The notes: generated from the letters alone by a model not told the origin. A stretch of DNA of 64,000 bases from Flavobacterium degerlachei (GCF_900106645.1 NZ_FNMV01000001.1:186001-250000); one strand, 5' to 3'. Numbered from the stretch's first letter, positions 8,033 through 17,265 are shown. Translations and numbers: made by a program.

Positions 8033-10894
8033 ATGAAAAAATTTGTCTTACTACTTTTAATCCTAAATATGAGCTCGCTTTATTCACAAAAAGCAATCTC
8101 TGGCTACGTATTGAACAATGCTGGCGCAGGTCTTTCAGGAGCTAACATAACCGAAAAAGGCACCACTAACAGTGTCTCTACTGATATTAATGGAGCATAT
8201 CGAATTGTTGTAAAAGACCAGGCTACTTTGATCTTTAGCTACTACAGTTTCCCTAAACAAGAATATGACACCACAGAATCTGTTCTAAACGTCATTTTAT
8301 CTGAAGAAGGAGGACAAAATCCCAATGAAATTGTAGTCACAGGAACAAGAGCCGCTCCACGAAGCAATACTACTACCGCACTCCCCATAGATGTGTTATC
8401 ATTTGAAGATTTAAGTTCGACTGGGCAATTAACCTTTGATAAAGCACTACAACACTTAATACCCTCATTTAACACGGTTCAAACACCCGTAAATGATGCC
8501 ACTTCATTACTGGATCCCTATGAGATTAGAAATATGGGACCTAGCAGGACATTAATTCTTATCAACGGTAAACGAAAAAACTTAAGCTCACTACTCTATG
8601 TTCAAACATCTCCTGGTCAAGGAGAAACTGCGGCTGACCTTTCTGCAATACCAATTGACGCGATCGAAAGTGTAGAGATTCTTAGAGATGGCGCCTCAGC
8701 ACAATATGGCTCTGATGCGATAGCTGGGGTTATAAATATTATATTAAAAAAGAGAACTGGCAACGGTATAATAAATTTAAAAACTGGCATTACAGCCAAA
8801 GGTGACGGCGAAATGATAGGCGTTAGTTTAAACAATGGATCTACAGTAGGCGAAAAAGGTTTTGTCAATTACACCCTCGATTTCTCAAAAGTAAATCTGG
8901 CGAACCGAGCCGGAAAAGTTGATGCAGAAGGAGATTTTAATGATTTTATAGCAATATCTCCCAGTAACCCGGCCAGTTATGTCAATAATGACAATACACT
9001 TAATGGTACCAACATTACTGGACTGAATGAAACCCAAATTAATGCAATATTCGAAGACTATAAAGGTTCTTCTGATTACAATGCAAAATTGGCTACCATT
9101 AACCAAGGTAATGTGGCAGGAAGAACTTCAGTGGATTCATTTTTAAAAGATAATCCAGACGGCAGGAATATAAATGGATCTCCAGAAACAGCTTCCGCTA
9201 AATTCTTGGTCAATGGAGGATTTAATCTGTCAGACCAAACGCAATTGTACTATAATGCCGCTTATAGCTATAAAAAAGTGAACTCGTTTGCGAATTATAG
9301 AACCCCTTATTGGAAATCGATACAAAACCCCTTTGAAAACCCCAATATCTCGAACTGGAGTACCGCATCAGTTTATCCAACTTATCTAAAGGATTTCTTT
9401 GGTGATGGTACAACAGCCTCTTACAAAGGCTACCATCCCACTTTTACCGGCGACTTAAATGACTACAACGCAACCTTGGGTTATGGAGCGATAAAGAATG
9501 GATGGAACATTGATGCCAGCATAACCGTTGGTGGCAATACCCAAACCTATACAGTAGAAAATTCACAAAACAGCTCCAATATAAAAGCTTCTAATGGCCT
9601 AAATGTCTATCAAGAGAACAGTCCCGTTTTTTTTAAACCGGGCGCTGCTTCTTTTAACCATATTGTGGGTAATCTGGATATTTCTAAAGTACTATCAGAC
9701 AAAATTAGTATTGGGTTTGGTTCAGAGTTTAGATCCGAAACCTTTAAAATTGTCGAGGGAGACAAAGCCTCTTGGGATGGATCAGGTGCTGATTCTTTTT
9801 CTGGTAATAGACCGGAAGATTCCGGTAAGTGGAACCGCTACAATCTGGGCGGTTATTTTGATCTTGCTTATGATTTTAATAAAGACTTTTTGGTAAATGG
9901 TACAGTCCGTTATGAAAATTACAGCGATTTTGGCGGAGCCACTGTTTGGAAGCTAAGTTGTAGATATAAATTCGCTAATGATAAAGTTACCTTAAGAGGA
10001 TCTGTTTCTACAGGATTTAGAGCACCAACCTTACACCAGATTTATACTCAAAAATCACAATACTCATTCCTGCCTGGCCAAGCTATTCAAATTAGCGGCT
10101 TAATAAACAACATTTCGGTGCAAGCGCGTGTTCTTGGAATCCCCAAACTAGATGCAGAAAAATCAACGAATATAACCATTGGAGTTGGAGCCAAACCATT
10201 CAAAAAATTTAACTTCACCATAGATTACTATAACATTAAGGTGGAAGACAGAATTATCCTGGGAGACAATGTTGAAACACAATTTGGAACTGTAACCTGG
10301 TTTGAAAACTCATTTGACACAAGGACTTCGGGTTTAGACGTAGTTACAAATTATAGTAATCTGCAACTTGGATATGGAGAACTAGGTTTCAATTTATCTG
10401 GAAACATAACTTTCGAAAATAAAAGAATTTCAGCCGTCGCAAGTGACAATTTTGGACCTACGCTTGATGCTTTAATGTTTACATCAAGACCCAAAACAAA
10501 GTGGATTTTAGGAACAACTTACAAAATTAACAAATTCGACTTATTTCTGAACAACACCTATTTTGGCAAAGCAACATTCAAACAAGATGGGTTAGATTCT
10601 AATTTAAGAACCGAGTTTACACCAAAAATTGTAACTGATCTAGGAATGAATTATGCTGTAACTGAAAAATTTACACTAGCTTTAAATGTGAATAATTTAC
10701 TGAATGTATTGCCGAAATGGAATTTTAAGGCTGAAAACACGACTGGAGCTGCTATTTTAAATGACCCAAATCAAGTAAAATCGCAATTCAACCTGATTAC
10801 ATTCAATGGCCGATATTCTCAAATGACCTATGAAGGATATCACTTTAGCCAATTGGGAACACTATCTAGTGTAGCACTAATCTATAAATTTTAA
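8033..10894 (+). CDS. TonB-dependent outer membrane receptor with N-terminal carboxypeptidase-D-like domain
   Basis: A 953-residue outer-membrane active transporter. It has a signal peptide (residues 1-18), a carboxypeptidase-regulatory-like beta domain (about 20-90) and the linker EIVVTGTRAAPRS. The plug domain follows (about 105-235), with the pattern IDAIESVEILRDGASAQYGS, and then a 22-strand barrel ending in an aromatic-terminated strand (SVALIYKF). It resembles the large receptors of the Caulobacter/Bacteroidota type rather than SusC. The ligand is not recognisable. It is followed at 53 bases by a YfiR-like gene and then by a CHASE8 sensor, all on the same strand, which suggests a signalling or uptake cassette. 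Confidence 0.92.
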   Translation: MKKFVLLLLILNMSSLYSQKAISGYVLNNAGAGLSGANITEKGTTNSVSTDINGAYRIVVKDQATLIFSYYSFPKQEYDTTESVLNVILSEEGGQNPNEIVVTGTRAAPRSNTTTALPIDVLSFEDLSSTGQLTFDKALQHLIPSFNTVQTPVNDATSLLDPYEIRNMGPSRTLILINGKRKNLSSLLYVQTSPGQGETAADLSAIPIDAIESVEILRDGASAQYGSDAIAGVINIILKKRTGNGIINLKTGITAKGDGEMIGVSLNNGSTVGEKGFVNYTLDFSKVNLANRAGKVDAEGDFNDFIAISPSNPASYVNNDNTLNGTNITGLNETQINAIFEDYKGSSDYNAKLATINQGNVAGRTSVDSFLKDNPDGRNINGSPETASAKFLVNGGFNLSDQTQLYYNAAYSYKKVNSFANYRTPYWKSIQNPFENPNISNWSTASVYPTYLKDFFGDGTTASYKGYHPTFTGDLNDYNATLGYGAIKNGWNIDASITVGGNTQTYTVENSQNSSNIKASNGLNVYQENSPVFFKPGAASFNHIVGNLDISKVLSDKISIGFGSEFRSETFKIVEGDKASWDGSGADSFSGNRPEDSGKWNRYNLGGYFDLAYDFNKDFLVNGTVRYENYSDFGGATVWKLSCRYKFANDKVTLRGSVSTGFRAPTLHQIYTQKSQYSFLPGQAIQISGLINNISVQARVLGIPKLDAEKSTNITIGVGAKPFKKFNFTIDYYNIKVEDRIILGDNVETQFGTVTWFENSFDTRTSGLDVVTNYSNLQLGYGELGFNLSGNITFENKRISAVASDNFGPTLDALMFTSRPKTKWILGTTYKINKFDLFLNNTYFGKATFKQDGLDSNLRTEFTPKIVTDLGMNYAVTEKFTLALNVNNLLNVLPKWNFKAENTTGAAILNDPNQVKSQFNLITFNGRYSQMTYEGYHFSQLGTLSSVALIYKF

Positions 10895-10947
10895 TTTGGT
10901 TAAAAACCAACTAAAACTACCGTAATACATCATTAAAATTATAAGAT

Positions 10948-11469
10948 ATGATACTCAAACACTACCTGTTTTATTTGATACTGCTGCTCACACTGATGGG
11001 AAGCAATCAAATATCAGCCCAAGAGCAAGCTGGCGGGAAGGATTATGCATTAAAAGCTGATTTTCTATTTCGTTTTGTGGACTATGTATATTGGAAAAAT
11101 TATTCCAAGGAACAAACATTTAAGATTGCCATCTTAGAAGAAAGTCCCATTACCACTTCATTGCTAAAAGCAACAAAAAACAAGAAAATTGACATTAAGG
11201 AATACAAAACCCTGAAAGAAATTCGTTCTTGCCATATTTTATTTATTCCTTACAATTGTACAACCCCCATCGAAACCATACTTTCCAATTTTTCCGGAAA
11301 GCCAGTATTAATAGTAACGGAGCATAATGGGGATGGCAAAAAAGGGGCACATATGAATTTTGTTTTGATGGAAAATAAATTAAAATTTGAAGTAAACCTA
11401 AAGGCAATAAACAAAGCAGGAATAGGAATTAGCTCCTTCTTGCTACAACATGCAATTATTGTACAGTAA
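10948..11469 (+). CDS. YfiR family periplasmic protein (DUF4154)
   Basis: A 173-residue secreted protein with a signal peptide (residues about 1-24, ending ISAQ). The mature part shows the YfiR/DUF4154 pattern: a start around ALKADFLFRFVDYVYW, a central strand SCHILFIPY, and a C-terminal LKAINKAGIGISSFLL. In Pseudomonas, YfiR binds the periplasmic domain of the diguanylate cyclase YfiN and represses it. Here the next gene encodes a sensor with the same type of periplasmic domain, so a YfiR-sensor pair is likely. The usual YfiB partner is absent; a TonB receptor occupies its place upstream. Family call firm; partner inferred from order. Confidence 0.85.
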   Translation: MILKHYLFYLILLLTLMGSNQISAQEQAGGKDYALKADFLFRFVDYVYWKNYSKEQTFKIAILEESPITTSLLKATKNKKIDIKEYKTLKEIRSCHILFIPYNCTTPIETILSNFSGKPVLIVTEHNGDGKKGAHMNFVLMENKLKFEVNLKAINKAGIGISSFLLQHAIIVQ

Positions 11470-11590
11470 TTTCTTAAATTTACATTGATTCAGGACTGCA
11501 GTTTTGATGACCTCCAATACTAATTATAAAACAAAACCACTACAACGACTTCAAAATGTAGTTGTTTATAGACTTGAAAAACAAATATAA

Positions 11591-14050
11591 ATGATAAATC
11601 TACGCAACATTTCTATTAAAAATAAACTGGTCCTTATGCAGGTTTTCACATCAGCATTCGTATTAGGGATTTGTATTACAGCATTTGTGCTAATCAACAT
11701 TAAAGGATTTAAAGACAGAAAAGCAATTACCTCAACTGCTATTGCTCAGGTAATCGGCTTCAATAGTGCTTCTGCCATTGAGTTTTTAGACAATGCTGCG
11801 GCCGAAAAAATCCTAACTGAATTACAAGTACAAAATGACATCTTAAATGCAGTTATCCTTGACAAAGAAGGGAAAGTTTTTGCTTCTTATACCAAAGTAG
11901 GATCTGATTCAACTTACAAGTTCTCTGTGCCAGAAATGGGGCAAAATAAGTCTTTGTTTACAACTGAAAATCTTTTTATTTATAGCAAAATTAAAAAAGA
12001 CAATGAAACGATAGGATATGTTTGCATCCGCTTTGAGCTAACGGAGTTAACCAAAATAAAAATGGATGTATTAAGCCTAGGAGTAATACTTCTAGTCGTG
12101 GGAATCGGGCTTGCTTTTTTAATTGCGATGATTATTAAAAAATACATTTCAAAACCCATACTAAACCTCGTAAAGGTTATTCAAAACATAAAAGAAACAT
12201 CTGACTATAAAATTCGAATGACTGTTGAAGGAAAAGATGAAATTAGCGTACTTGCCTCTGGTTTTAATGATATGCTAGAAAACATTGAAAAAAGAGACAA
12301 TGAAGTAGCCAAATCAAAAGAGCAATTAGATGAGCAAAATACTCTTTTACAATCCGTAATTCAAAATATGGGTGACGGATTAGTAGTATCTGATGAAAAA
12401 GGAAAATTCCTTATTTGGAACCCCGCCTCCGCAAAAATAATCGGAATTGGATTGTTGGATATTCCTGAAGAGCGATGGGCTGATACCTATGGCGTATTCT
12501 GGCCAGACACTAAGATCATTATGAAAACTGAAGATCTTCCTTTGGTAAAAGCTTTACATGGCGAAGATGTTGATGACATGGAGCTGTTTATTCAAAACTA
12601 CAGAAAAACCGAAGGTAATTTTGTTATAATGTCAGCAAGGCCATTGAGAGACTCAGCAGGTAAAATTACAGGCGCGGTCGCCGTTTTTCATGATATTACT
12701 GAAAGAAAAAACTCAGAAAATGTTATTAAGAAATTAAATGAAGAGCTAGAAAAAAAGGTGACTGAACGTACAGCTCAATTGGCAGAAGCCATAGAAACAC
12801 TTCAAACAAGCGAAGAGAAATATCGTGAAATAGTAGAAAACACAAGTGATGTTGTGCATACTACGGATTATAAAGGTAACGTAACCTATATCAATCCTGC
12901 TTGCGAAAAATTAACTGGTTATACTCAAAAGGAATTGACAGGCACTAATATTTCAGATCTTGTTGCGCCAGAATGGAGAGAACGTGTAAACGAATTCTAT
13001 CTTAATCAATTTAAACATAAGATCGACGAGACCTTATATGCCTTTCCCATAATCACAAAATCTAGACAACAAAAATGGGTGGAGCAAACCGTAAAACAGT
13101 TGAGAGAAGGAAATAGGATCACTGGGCATAAATCGATTATGCGAGACATTACTGATCGAAAAGCTGCCGAGCAAAAATTAAAAGAAAGCGAAGGTCAATT
13201 GCAAACCATATTTAACGAGGCACCAGATGCCTTAATTGTAATAAACGAAGACGGAAATATTATAAGATGGAATCCAAAAGCTGAAAAGATTTTTGGTTGG
13301 TCTTTAGCCGAGGTTTTAGGAAAACCCATGGGAGATTTAATTATTCCAGAACAGCATAGAGAGAGTCTTGCCAAAGAGTTCAAAACTTTTGTTTCAACTG
13401 GGGAAAGTCCCATCATCAACAAAACAAAAGAAATCACCGGTCTTAATAAAAACGGCTTAGAGTTTGACATCGAGTTTACGGTATCTCCTGCCACAATACT
13501 AGGTAGCTATATCTTTATCGCCTTTATCAAAGACATTTCAATAAGTAAAAAACTGGAAAACGAGAAAATTGAGGCCGATAGATTAGTACGTCAAAATGAA
13601 CTAAAATTAAAATTGATTTTAGAAAATATTGGTGAGGGAATCATTGTTACTGATACCCAAAAAAGAATTGTACTTTCTAATCATATGGCTGAAGAAATTA
13701 TAGGTATAAAACAAGATTCTGAAATACCTACCACCCTTGACTGGTCAGCGGAGTATGACTTATATTATCCTGATGAAAAAACCATTTTCCCCGCCCAAAA
13801 CCTTCCTTTAGACAAAGCATTAAGAGGCGAGTCATCAGATGATGTTGAAATAATAATTGCGAATCCCGAAACAAAAACTAAAAAACGAGTTTTAATAAGC
13901 GGAAGACCCATAGTTGATGAAAATAACTACGTTATTGCAGCAGTTGCAAATATAAAAGACATCACTTCTTACAAGCAGCTTGAGGTAGCCTTGGAGGAAA
14001 GTGAAAAGAAATATCGAAAATTAATAGGTTTCAAAAGCGATGAAAAATAA
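11591..14050 (+). CDS. CHASE8-like/HAMP/multi-PAS membrane sensor lacking an output domain
   Basis: An 819-residue inner-membrane protein. The order is transmembrane helix (about 15-35), CHASE8-like periplasmic domain (about 36-150), second helix (about 158-178), HAMP (about 180-235) and PAS1 (about 250-370, QNMGDGLVVSDEKGKF). A coiled coil (about 375-410) and PAS2 to PAS4 (about 415-795) follow. It ends right after a new PAS lead-in, EESEKKYRKLI, followed by GFKSDEK and a stop. Proteins of this build normally continue into another PAS and a histidine kinase or GGDEF domain. None is present here or in the 17 bases before the next, opposite gene. A deletion or early stop is suspected. It may still act with YfiR upstream. 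Confidence 0.85.
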   Translation: MINLRNISIKNKLVLMQVFTSAFVLGICITAFVLINIKGFKDRKAITSTAIAQVIGFNSASAIEFLDNAAAEKILTELQVQNDILNAVILDKEGKVFASYTKVGSDSTYKFSVPEMGQNKSLFTTENLFIYSKIKKDNETIGYVCIRFELTELTKIKMDVLSLGVILLVVGIGLAFLIAMIIKKYISKPILNLVKVIQNIKETSDYKIRMTVEGKDEISVLASGFNDMLENIEKRDNEVAKSKEQLDEQNTLLQSVIQNMGDGLVVSDEKGKFLIWNPASAKIIGIGLLDIPEERWADTYGVFWPDTKIIMKTEDLPLVKALHGEDVDDMELFIQNYRKTEGNFVIMSARPLRDSAGKITGAVAVFHDITERKNSENVIKKLNEELEKKVTERTAQLAEAIETLQTSEEKYREIVENTSDVVHTTDYKGNVTYINPACEKLTGYTQKELTGTNISDLVAPEWRERVNEFYLNQFKHKIDETLYAFPIITKSRQQKWVEQTVKQLREGNRITGHKSIMRDITDRKAAEQKLKESEGQLQTIFNEAPDALIVINEDGNIIRWNPKAEKIFGWSLAEVLGKPMGDLIIPEQHRESLAKEFKTFVSTGESPIINKTKEITGLNKNGLEFDIEFTVSPATILGSYIFIAFIKDISISKKLENEKIEADRLVRQNELKLKLILENIGEGIIVTDTQKRIVLSNHMAEEIIGIKQDSEIPTTLDWSAEYDLYYPDEKTIFPAQNLPLDKALRGESSDDVEIIIANPETKTKKRVLISGRPIVDENNYVIAAVANIKDITSYKQLEVALEESEKKYRKLIGFKSDEK

Positions 14051-14067
14051 CTGAGCTTAGGATACGC

Positions 14068-14478
14068 TTACTTTATATAAGCTATCTGTAAGAAGTACTT
14101 TTTGGACTTGATTTTAACTCCCTCTTTTGGGTATGGAAAAACGTTTATACTCTCTATGTTTCTTTTATCAGCCGGTAAATATTGCGTAATCCAGGCAATG
14201 TTTTCCTGGCTGTTCTTCCCTGAAATAATCAAAGTTTCTTCCTTTATAAAATTTTTGTCCAGATATACAGCTACCACAACTTTTATCTCGCCAGCCCAAA
14301 TACAGTTGACTCCTTCTGGACAGCGCGAATCAGAAAGAACTTCTTTAAATACTAAAGAATTCCCTTTTTTCTTTATGCAGCTATTTTGCTTTATTTTCAG
14401 ATAACTGACATCATTATTGTTTTGGGCAAATAAAGAAAAGCTAAAAATTAGCATCACGGCAAAAAGAATATTTTTCAT
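14068..14478 (-). CDS. Small secreted protein with SRCP-C-W motif
   Basis: A 136-residue protein with a clear signal peptide (MKNILFAVMLIFSFSLFAQ) and the motif SRCPEGVNCIWAGE, recurrent in small exported Bacteroidota proteins of unknown function. Three cysteines are visible (one in KQNSCIKKK and two in this motif). It converges with the sensor gene at 14050, 17 bases apart. Its -7 box (14500-14507) overlaps the gap before the metalloregulator gene. I recognise the pattern but not a biochemical role. Confidence 0.7.
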   Translation of the reverse strand: MKNILFAVMLIFSFSLFAQNNNDVSYLKIKQNSCIKKKGNSLVFKEVLSDSRCPEGVNCIWAGEIKVVVAVYLDKNFIKEETLIISGKNSQENIAWITQYLPADKRNIESINVFPYPKEGVKIKSKKYFLQIAYIK

Positions 14479-14499
14479 TTGACTTTCATTTAATTACAT

Positions 14500-14507
14500 C
14501 AAATATA
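14500..14507 (-). promoter_or_regulatory. -7 box for the SRCP-motif gene
   Basis: The minus strand reads TATATTTG, 22 bases before the ATG at 14478, in the short gap after the DtxR-type gene. Confidence 0.45.
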
Positions 14508-14518
14508 ACTGATTTAAT

Positions 14519-15172
14519 TTAAGTCGTTTCCACAAAAAGATTACTGGCAATTTTATTCGAAATCGTCAAAGCCACTCCGTCTACATTGATTTTGAAAGAT
14601 AAATCAAAACTCTCTTTGCTTATAATTTCTATTTTGGATCCCAAAGCAATTTTTTGCTTGTCTAGGTACTTCAAAAATTCAGAGGAAGTATCTTTCACGC
14701 CCACACATATTCCTTTTTGCTTTGCAGACAACTCTGAAAGTAATTGCTTTTCAATTTTGAGTATCTGTCCTTCCGCATTTGGGATTGGGTCACCATGTGG
14801 ATCAGTGGTTGGGTTTCCTAAAAAATCATCCAATTTATTAATCAGTTTTTCTGACTTTATATGCTCTAATTGCTCGGCGATATCATGTACCTCATCCCAT
14901 GAAAAATCTAACTTTTCGACTAAGAAAACTTCCCAAAGACGGTGTTTTCTAACGATCATTTTTGCTGCTAGCTTGCCTTTTTCTGTCAAGGAAACCCCTT
15001 GGTATTTTTTATAATTGACCAAATCCTTTTCAGCTAGTTTCTTAATCATATCGGTTACTGAGGAAGCTTTAGTTTCCATCATTTCAGCAATGGCATTAGT
15101 GCTCACCGCAGAATTTGAAACGACTGTGATGTGGTAAATGGTTTTGAGATAGTTTTCTTCTGAAAATGTCAT
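14519..15172 (-). CDS. DtxR/MntR family metal-dependent transcriptional repressor
   Basis: A 217-residue regulator. The N-terminal winged helix (residues about 1-65, with SEENYLKTIY and SVTDMIKKLAEKDLVNY) precedes the metal-binding dimerisation domain (about 66-140, with HRLWEVFL, E-H repeats and DPHGDPIP). A C-terminal FeoA-like SH3 domain completes it. Members sense Fe(II) or Mn(II) and repress metal import genes. It sits 118 bases downstream of the Nramp gene on the same strand, and operator-like symmetry overlaps the Nramp and TonB-receptor promoters. The most economical reading is that it controls those two promoters. Iron versus manganese specificity cannot be decided from the sequence. 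Confidence 0.92.
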   Translation of the reverse strand: MTFSEENYLKTIYHITVVSNSAVSTNAIAEMMETKASSVTDMIKKLAEKDLVNYKKYQGVSLTEKGKLAAKMIVRKHRLWEVFLVEKLDFSWDEVHDIAEQLEHIKSEKLINKLDDFLGNPTTDPHGDPIPNAEGQILKIEKQLLSELSAKQKGICVGVKDTSSEFLKYLDKQKIALGSKIEIISKESFDLSFKINVDGVALTISNKIASNLFVETT

Positions 15173-15183
15173 TTATATATTTT

Positions 15184-15281
15184 TTAGCCCCGCTGTTGTA
15201 GCATCTCCCGATTTATAAAACAAAGTTTTTTAACTGTAGTTTTTATTTATCGGGAATATAGCGCATAGCAGGAAAAAGCTC
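15184..15281 (-). repeat. Dispersed intergenic repeat R, copy 1
   Basis: It lies between the Nramp and DtxR-type genes. Reading the minus strand, it begins GAGCTTTTTCCTGCTATGCG and ends near GCGGGGCTA. The inner arms CCCGAT (15207-15212) and ATCGGG (15249-15254) pair. Ends match copies at 22362, 24510, 35312 and 41594, whereas the inner arms differ. Confidence 0.65.
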
Positions 15282-15290
15282 CTAATAATT

Positions 15291-17162
15291 TTAATTTTTA
15301 ACTATAAATAGTGGGATTGAAATCTTGTGACGCAGCTTATCTACTGTAGTACCAAAAATCAAATCCTTGAAACCGGTATGGCCGTGCGTTCCCATGACCA
15401 AAATATCGAAATTCCCTTTATTAATAATCTCCGGAATGACCTTATTAGGTTTCCCAAAACCTAACTGTATCTCTACCGTAAATCCTTTTTCTGAAAGCAT
15501 ATCTTTGTATTCCTCTAGTAATTTTTCATCGACTGAGGTTTCATGATCGTCTATGTGCTCGCCATAAATCATTGCTCCCACAGTTTCTACAACATGTATC
15601 AAAGTGTATTTTGCACCTAAGCCTCCTAATTCGAAAGCACTATTCAGAGCCACTTCATCAGCATCAGAAAAGTCTACTGTCACAGCAACATTCTTTTTAG
15701 CATTACTTCCCGACTCCGAAAATTTAAGTTTTAAATTATGTGGCGAATGATTTTGAATGCTGATTTTAGATTTCGACACAAATGGTTTGAAAACAATATA
15801 CAGCAATAGAATCAAGAAACTAAATGCCAAAGGAACCACTGTTAACCACAGTACAATAGGGTTTTCAGAGGTTGCTAGCCATCCGGTAATTTCATCATAA
15901 ACTAACTTACCATTTAAAATAACAATTATTGTAGCCACAGTCCAAGAGGCAATTTGTGTAAGGGTACTGATATGAAATCCATGCATTTTTGATTTATCAC
16001 TTACAAAATGAATTAGCGGTATGATCGCAAAACCAAGTTGTAAACTCAAAATCACCTGACTTAAAATCAGTAATTTTCCAGTTACGCCTTCGCCAAAAAT
16101 GGTAATCACAATAACTGCTGGTACGATGGCGATTAATCGAGTTATAATTCTACGTACCCAAGGTTGAATTCTTAAATTTAAGTAGCCTTCCATAATAATT
16201 TGTCCAGCCAAAGTTCCTGTTATGGTTGAGCTTTGCCCCGCAGCCATCAAGGCTACAGCAAATAAAATAGGCGCCCACTTCGTTCCTAAAAGTGGCGCTA
16301 AAAATTTATGTGCATCTTGAATTTCGGCCACATGATACATGCCGACTTTATAAAATGTGGCTGCCGCCAAAATTAAAATTGCGGCATTCACTAAAAAAGC
16401 TAAATTAAGTGCGATGGTAGAATCTATGAAATTGTATTTTAACGCCTGCTTGATTCCTGCTTTGGTTCTATCGAATTTCCTGGTTTGCACCAATGAAGAG
16501 TGCAAATACAAATTGTGAGGCATAACCGTAGCTCCAATAATACCAATCGCGATATATAATGCGGTTTCATTTGGCATTGATGGGATCAAACCTAATATTA
16601 CTTTGTCTAATTCCGGTTGTGCAAAAATCATTTCGAAAATAAATGACGCTCCAATTACCATCACCAATGTTATGATAAAAGCCTCCATTTTTCGGATTCC
16701 TTTATTAATCAAAAACAATAATAAAAAAGTGTCTAATACAGTAATCATTACCCCTTCGATAAGTGGAATATCGAAAAGCAAATTAATCCCGATTGCCATT
16801 CCTAACACCTCAGCCAAGTCACAGGCCGCAATGGCAACCTCAGCCAAAAAATAAAGAATGTAGTTGATAAATGGAGAATACGTTTCACGAGAGGCTTGTG
16901 CCAAATCCCGTTGAGTCACGATTCCCAGTCGAGCACTTAAACTTTGCAATAGCAAAGCCATGATATTACTCATCAATAAAACCCAAAGTAGAGAATAACC
17001 AAATTGACTACCTCCAGCAATGTCCGTAGCCCAGTTTCCTGGGTCCATATATCCAACACTAATAAGGTAAGCGGGGCCAAAAAAGGCCAATATTTTTCGG
17101 AATACTGATTTCTTATTTAGAGTGGAAACCGACTCGTTTACCTCTTCTAATGATTTTCCCAT
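15291..17162 (-). CDS. mntH: Nramp divalent metal transporter fused to a universal stress protein domain
   Basis: A 623-residue inner-membrane Mn(II)/Fe(II) proton symporter with an extra cytoplasmic domain. The Nramp part (residues about 20-445) carries the helix-1 metal motif DPGN (40-43) and the helix-6 motif MPHN. After a linker, residues about 491-623 form a universal stress protein fold with the nucleotide-loop motif GTHGHTG (591-597) followed by a Gly-rich stretch (FGTTVDKL). Standard MntH proteins end after the Nramp domain, so the fusion is notable. It is divergent from a TonB receptor and followed by a DtxR-type regulator. Mn versus Fe preference is not certain. Confidence 0.93.
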   Translation of the reverse strand: MGKSLEEVNESVSTLNKKSVFRKILAFFGPAYLISVGYMDPGNWATDIAGGSQFGYSLLWVLLMSNIMALLLQSLSARLGIVTQRDLAQASRETYSPFINYILYFLAEVAIAACDLAEVLGMAIGINLLFDIPLIEGVMITVLDTFLLLFLINKGIRKMEAFIITLVMVIGASFIFEMIFAQPELDKVILGLIPSMPNETALYIAIGIIGATVMPHNLYLHSSLVQTRKFDRTKAGIKQALKYNFIDSTIALNLAFLVNAAILILAAATFYKVGMYHVAEIQDAHKFLAPLLGTKWAPILFAVALMAAGQSSTITGTLAGQIIMEGYLNLRIQPWVRRIITRLIAIVPAVIVITIFGEGVTGKLLILSQVILSLQLGFAIIPLIHFVSDKSKMHGFHISTLTQIASWTVATIIVILNGKLVYDEITGWLATSENPIVLWLTVVPLAFSFLILLLYIVFKPFVSKSKISIQNHSPHNLKLKFSESGSNAKKNVAVTVDFSDADEVALNSAFELGGLGAKYTLIHVVETVGAMIYGEHIDDHETSVDEKLLEEYKDMLSEKGFTVEIQLGFGKPNKVIPEIINKGNFDILVMGTHGHTGFKDLIFGTTVDKLRHKISIPLFIVKN

Positions 17163-17176
17163 TTTATAACTATTTG

Positions 17177-17231
17177 AGGCAAATATAATTATGTTTTTTT
17201 GTTATATCAAATATAATTTTTAGATTTGCCT
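17177..17231. promoter_or_regulatory. Overlapping divergent promoters for Nramp and TonB receptor
   Basis: Plus strand: TTTG (17198-17201), 19-base spacer, TAGATTTG (17221-17228), driving the TonB receptor. Minus strand: TTTG (17211-17208), 20-base spacer, TATATTTG (17187-17180), driving Nramp. Each -33 box lies in the other promoter's spacer. The outer ends are inverted repeats AGGCAAAT (17177-17184) and ATTTGCCT (17224-17231), so both -7 boxes continue directly into the same CCT element. A further 6-3-6 inverted repeat TTATAT/ATATAA sits centrally (17202-17216). Confidence 0.75.
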
Positions 17232-17234
17232 AAA
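17219..17234 (+). promoter_or_regulatory. Candidate DtxR/MntR-type operator
   Basis: TTTAGATTTGCCTAAA is a near-palindrome with one base off the symmetric form TTTAGG-N4-CCTAAA, the layout of operators of several DtxR-family repressors. It covers the -7 box of the TonB receptor promoter. On the Nramp side the matching element is TATTTG-AGG-CAAATA (17171-17185), overlapping that -7 box. The adjacent DtxR-type gene is the likely binder; this is inference. Confidence 0.55.
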
Positions 17235-17265
17235 TTTATATTTAAACACACTCTAAAATAACATT

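Noticed and set aside
8242..9413. Several minus-strand frames inside the TonB receptor gene
   Set aside because: They overlap a continuous receptor protein with clear motifs and lack start signals or recognisable domains.
14586..15014. Plus-strand 142-codon frame opposite the metalloregulator gene
   Set aside because: The DtxR-type protein on the other strand has all motifs; the frame is an antisense shadow.
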